Assembly (NCBI GenBank): GCA_902806395.1
Contig: CADCWH010000200.1
Location: 1 to 8,823, forward strand
Source of the DNA: an uncultured Thermomicrobiales bacterium
Lineage (GTDB): Bacteria > Chloroflexota > Chloroflexia > Thermomicrobiales > UBA6265
Length of the DNA stretch: 8,823 bases
Direction: 5' to 3'
Positions 6,060 through 8,823 of this stretch are shown here, piece after piece (position 1 is the stretch's first letter; every line of letters begins with the position of its first letter). The position numbers were made by a program, and so were the translations under genes. The notes under the pieces were generated by a model. It saw only the letters and a list, made by a program, of their open reading frames with translations. It was not told the DNA's origin and did no database searches.

Positions 6060-8823
6060 GTGTCTGGGACTGCGCTGCTCTTGCTCGGGTCGCCGCGCAT
6101 CGAGCGCGATGGAAATCTCGTCGAGGTCGATACCCGAAAGGCGTTGGCACTCGCGGCGTACCTAGCGATGACGCGGCAGCGTGTCAGCCGGGACACGCTG
6201 GCCGCGTTGCTCTGGCCTGATTCCGACGATTCCCGCGCCGCGCTGCGTCGCACCCTCTCGGTCCTCAATAAGGCCCTCGGCGAGGGTGGCCTGACGACAG
6301 ACCGAGAGCATGCTGGCCTGAACTGGGAAGGTGATGTCTGGATCGACGTCGATCGTTTCCGCGGTCTGCTCGTCGAGTGCCGGACACACGGTCATCCCCA
6401 TGGCGAGGCGTGTGACGCATGCCGCGGCCCGCTCGAGGACGCTGTCGCGCTCTACCGCAACGATTTCCTGGCCGGATTCAGCCTGCGAGACAGTCCAGAG
6501 TTCGACGACTGGCAGTTCTTCCAGGCCGAGGGTCTGCGCCAGGAGCTGGGCAGTGCCCTGGAACGACTGACACGCCTGCTCGCTGCGCAGGGGCAGTTCG
6601 AGGCGGCGATCGGTCACGCCCGGCGTTGGCTGGCATTGGACCCACTCCACGAACCAGCACACGGCGTCCTCATGGAGCTGTATGCACGGTCCGGTCAGCA
6701 GGCCGCGGCTCTGCGTCAGTACCAGACGTGTGTCCGGGTCCTGGCCCAAGAACTGGACGCCCCGCCGCTCGCGACCACGACCCAGCTGTACCAGGCAATC
6801 AAGGAGAACCGCGCGCCCTCGCCCCACACGTTGCCATCCCCGGTGCGGCGCGAACGTGGAGGCGACATCCCGGTCGCCTCGCCGACTCCCGCTCAACCAC
6901 CACGTCCGAACGCCTCGCTCGTGGGGCGTTCGGTGGAGTGGGAAGCGCTCCACGCGGCGTATGCCGCGGCTAACGCCGGGGCTCATATCGTCGTCTTAGA
7001 AGGGGAAGCCGGGATTGGGAAGACACGCCTGGCGGAGGAGTTCCTGGCTCACGTCGCGGCCAGCGGTGCGGTCACACTGGCTACCCGCTCCTACGAGGGG
7101 GAGATGGGCCTGGCCTACGGCCCGTTCGTCGAACTCCTGCGCGCCGCCACCTGGGTGCTGGAACGCCAGGGCAGGTTGACGTCCGTCCCTCCCCAGGCGC
7201 GGGACGAGGCCGCTCGCCTGTTGCCTGACCTGGCCGTCCGAAGCCATGACGCGCCCTTGCCGCTCGACACGCCGGGTGCTCAGACCCGGTTCTTCGAGGG
7301 CGTCTGCCAGGTGCTGTTGGCGGCACGTCAGGGTGGGCTGCCCCTGGTGCTCTTCTTCGATGATGCACAGTGGGTCGATGGTGCCTCTCGTCAACTGCTG
7401 GGCTACCTGGCGCGACGTGTCCACGACCAGCCTCTCTGTTTCCTCCTGGCCTGGCGGGGTGAGGCGGCCCACTCCGATCATGCGCTTCACCGCTTGCTTG
7501 CGGACGCCCAGCGTACCGGCACGCTCACCGTCATCCGACCATCTCGCCTGAGCCGGACCGATGTCGACGAACTGGTGGCGTCGCTGGCGATCTCCGTGCC
7601 GACCGAGGGAGGGGCGGAGAATGGCGGGTCGGCGCTGCCCGGAGAGCTCGGACGGCGACTATTCGACGAGACGGAAGGGGTCCCGCTTCTCCTCCATGAG
7701 TATCTGGCGGCGATCACGACCGGAGTGCTCGTCGTCGACGAGCTGGGGTGGGATGTGCCCGGTGGCGTGCAGACCATGCTCCGGTCGCGGGTCGCACGTG
7801 TGGGGGAGCCGGCTCGGCACACCCTCGCCGTCGCGGCGACCATCGGGCGGTCGTTTGACTTCGATACGTTGCAGGCGGCGAGCGGCCGTGACGAGGAGAC
7901 CACCATCGCGGCGCTGGAAGATCTCATCGCCCGGGGGGTCGTGGAGGAGCGCGCGGGGCAGGTTCGAACCGGCTCGCCGACCTATGATTTCAGCCATGAC
8001 AAACTGCGGGAACTCGTCTACCGGGAGACCAGCCTCGCCCGGCGGCGGCTCCTCCACCGACGCGTCGCGGAGGCGCTCGTTAGTCGAGCGCGGCTCGGTG
8101 GCGATGCCGCCCAGATCGCCCACCACTTCCACGCGGCCGGACAGGATCGGGAAGCCGCCGCGTCCTTCGCACAAGCTGGCGAATATGCTCGCGCCCTCTT
8201 CGCCAACGCGGAAGCGCTGACTCACTTCCGGTCCGCCCTAGACCTCGGGCATCCGGACCAACGCATGCTGTTTGAGGCGATCGGGGACATGCAGACGCTG
8301 CTCGGGGAATACGGTGACGCGTTGGCGCACTATGAGTCGGCGACCGTGGGGACCACGCCTCTTGACCAGGCCAGGGTGGAGCGGAAGCGAGCCGACGTCT
8401 ATCACCGGCGTGGGGAATGGGAACGGGCCGACGGGCATCTCGAGACCGCCCTCATGGCGCTCGGCGAATCCGGTCCCGATGCCGAACGGGCCCGGCTGCA
8501 CTCCGATCGCGGCCTCCTCAAGCACCGACTGGGGCAACCTGCCGAGGCCCTCGCACTGGCGGAGAACGCTCTCCAGCTCGCCGAGACGGCCAAGGACCCA
8601 CGGGCACTGGCCCACGCCCATAATGTGCTCGGCATCCTCGCCACTGACCGTGGGGATTTCGACGCGGCTCGGCAGCACCTCGGCTGGAGCGTCGATATGG
8701 CGGGGCAGGCGGACGACCCGGAGTTTCGCACCGCCGCGCTCAATAACCTCGCGCTCGCCCACCAAGCTGCCGGCGAGACCGAGCGCGCTCTGGAACTGGC
8801 CGAGACTGCTCTCGCCTTGAGCA
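6060..8823 (+). CDS. AfsR/SARP-like transcriptional activator: winged helix, BTAD, AAA-type ATPase, TPR (C-terminus beyond window)
   Basis: 921 codons are visible without a stop, and the gene continues past the right edge. It starts with GTG at 6060 after AGGGAGGAG; the next residues (LLLLGSPRIERDG) are where this family's DNA-binding domain normally begins. Domains: OmpR-like winged helix (about 5-75), bacterial transcriptional activation domain (about 95-247, with DPLHEPAHGVLMELYARSG), STAND/AAA-type NTPase from about 287 with Walker A GEAGIGKT (315-322) and Walker B LVLFFDDAQW (D434, D435), and a TPR region from about 680 to the edge. Such proteins are cytoplasmic activators that use nucleotide binding and TPR contacts to integrate a signal. 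Within the BTAD is C107-x2-H110-x-H112-x-H114-x3-C118-x2-C121, a possible zinc or redox site. It is divergent from the small-protein/SOD unit across 378 bases and may regulate it. The target and signal are unknown. Confidence 0.93.
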   Translation, partial: MSGTALLLLGSPRIERDGNLVEVDTRKALALAAYLAMTRQRVSRDTLAALLWPDSDDSRAALRRTLSVLNKALGEGGLTTDREHAGLNWEGDVWIDVDRFRGLLVECRTHGHPHGEACDACRGPLEDAVALYRNDFLAGFSLRDSPEFDDWQFFQAEGLRQELGSALERLTRLLAAQGQFEAAIGHARRWLALDPLHEPAHGVLMELYARSGQQAAALRQYQTCVRVLAQELDAPPLATTTQLYQAIKENRAPSPHTLPSPVRRERGGDIPVASPTPAQPPRPNASLVGRSVEWEALHAAYAAANAGAHIVVLEGEAGIGKTRLAEEFLAHVAASGAVTLATRSYEGEMGLAYGPFVELLRAATWVLERQGRLTSVPPQARDEAARLLPDLAVRSHDAPLPLDTPGAQTRFFEGVCQVLLAARQGGLPLVLFFDDAQWVDGASRQLLGYLARRVHDQPLCFLLAWRGEAAHSDHALHRLLADAQRTGTLTVIRPSRLSRTDVDELVASLAISVPTEGGAENGGSALPGELGRRLFDETEGVPLLLHEYLAAITTGVLVVDELGWDVPGGVQTMLRSRVARVGEPARHTLAVAATIGRSFDFDTLQAASGRDEETTIAALEDLIARGVVEERAGQVRTGSPTYDFSHDKLRELVYRETSLARRRLLHRRVAEALVSRARLGGDAAQIAHHFHAAGQDREAAASFAQAGEYARALFANAEALTHFRSALDLGHPDQRMLFEAIGDMQTLLGEYGDALAHYESATVGTTPLDQARVERKRADVYHRRGEWERADGHLETALMALGESGPDAERARLHSDRGLLKHRLGQPAEALALAENALQLAETAKDPRALAHAHNVLGILATDRGDFDAARQHLGWSVDMAGQADDPEFRTAALNNLALAHQAAGETERALELAETALALS

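Noticed and set aside
6162..6986. Minus-strand open frame of 274 codons opposite the regulator
   Set aside because: It is antisense to the clear winged-helix/BTAD coding frame, has no family signature, and is explained by high GC content.
1..8823. tRNA, rRNA, CRISPR arrays, insertion sequences and attachment sites
   Set aside because: I searched by eye on both strands and saw no cloverleaf, regularly spaced repeats, transposase or terminal inverted repeats. The window reads as ordinary chromosomal genes.

Overview
This is a GC-rich window with five protein-coding genes. Four lie on the minus strand. The fifth, a large regulator, runs divergently on the plus strand and off the right edge. The gene set suggests a member of the Chloroflexota, probably Thermomicrobia-like: a single-chain FtsX-type permease of about 1000 residues, an exported superoxide dismutase on an Ala/Thr/Pro linker, and a BTAD-AAA-TPR transcriptional activator with a Cys/His cluster. 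This placement is inferred from protein style; there is no rRNA or marker gene to confirm it.

Layout, left to right. 1-225 (-): N-terminal 75 codons of a nitroreductase-family flavoprotein, cut by the window edge. 226-512: spacer with a TATGAT -10-like box, a leader hairpin and a weak terminator-like hairpin. 513-3503 (-): duplicated FtsX/MacB-type ABC permease. 3505-4299 (-): its LolD/MacB-type ATPase, with one base between the ATPase stop and the permease start. 4300-4543: spacer with a hairpin over the ATPase ribosome binding site and a strong hairpin just after the SOD stop. 4544-5338 (-): Mn-type superoxide dismutase with an export signal. 5339-5417: 79-base spacer with a perfect 12-bp stem-loop. 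5418-5681 (-): small secreted protein with five His and two Cys in its mature part. 5682-6059: 378-base divergent intergenic region. 6060-8823 (+): AfsR/SARP-like regulator, incomplete at its C-terminus.

The small secreted protein and the SOD look like a two-gene transcription unit for extracytoplasmic oxidative or metal defence. The ABC pair is a second unit, probably for lipid, lipoprotein or peptide export. The divergent regulator shares its upstream region with the small-protein/SOD unit and is a natural candidate to control it, although nothing in the sequence proves this.

The most unusual part is the leader of the small-protein/SOD unit. It holds a 10-base perfect complement to the 16S rRNA anti-Shine-Dalgarno with no properly spaced start codon. 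An 8-base copy of that motif recurs at the true ribosome binding site, and a run of four hairpins lies between. This may be an undescribed RNA control element; I recognise no known riboswitch in it.
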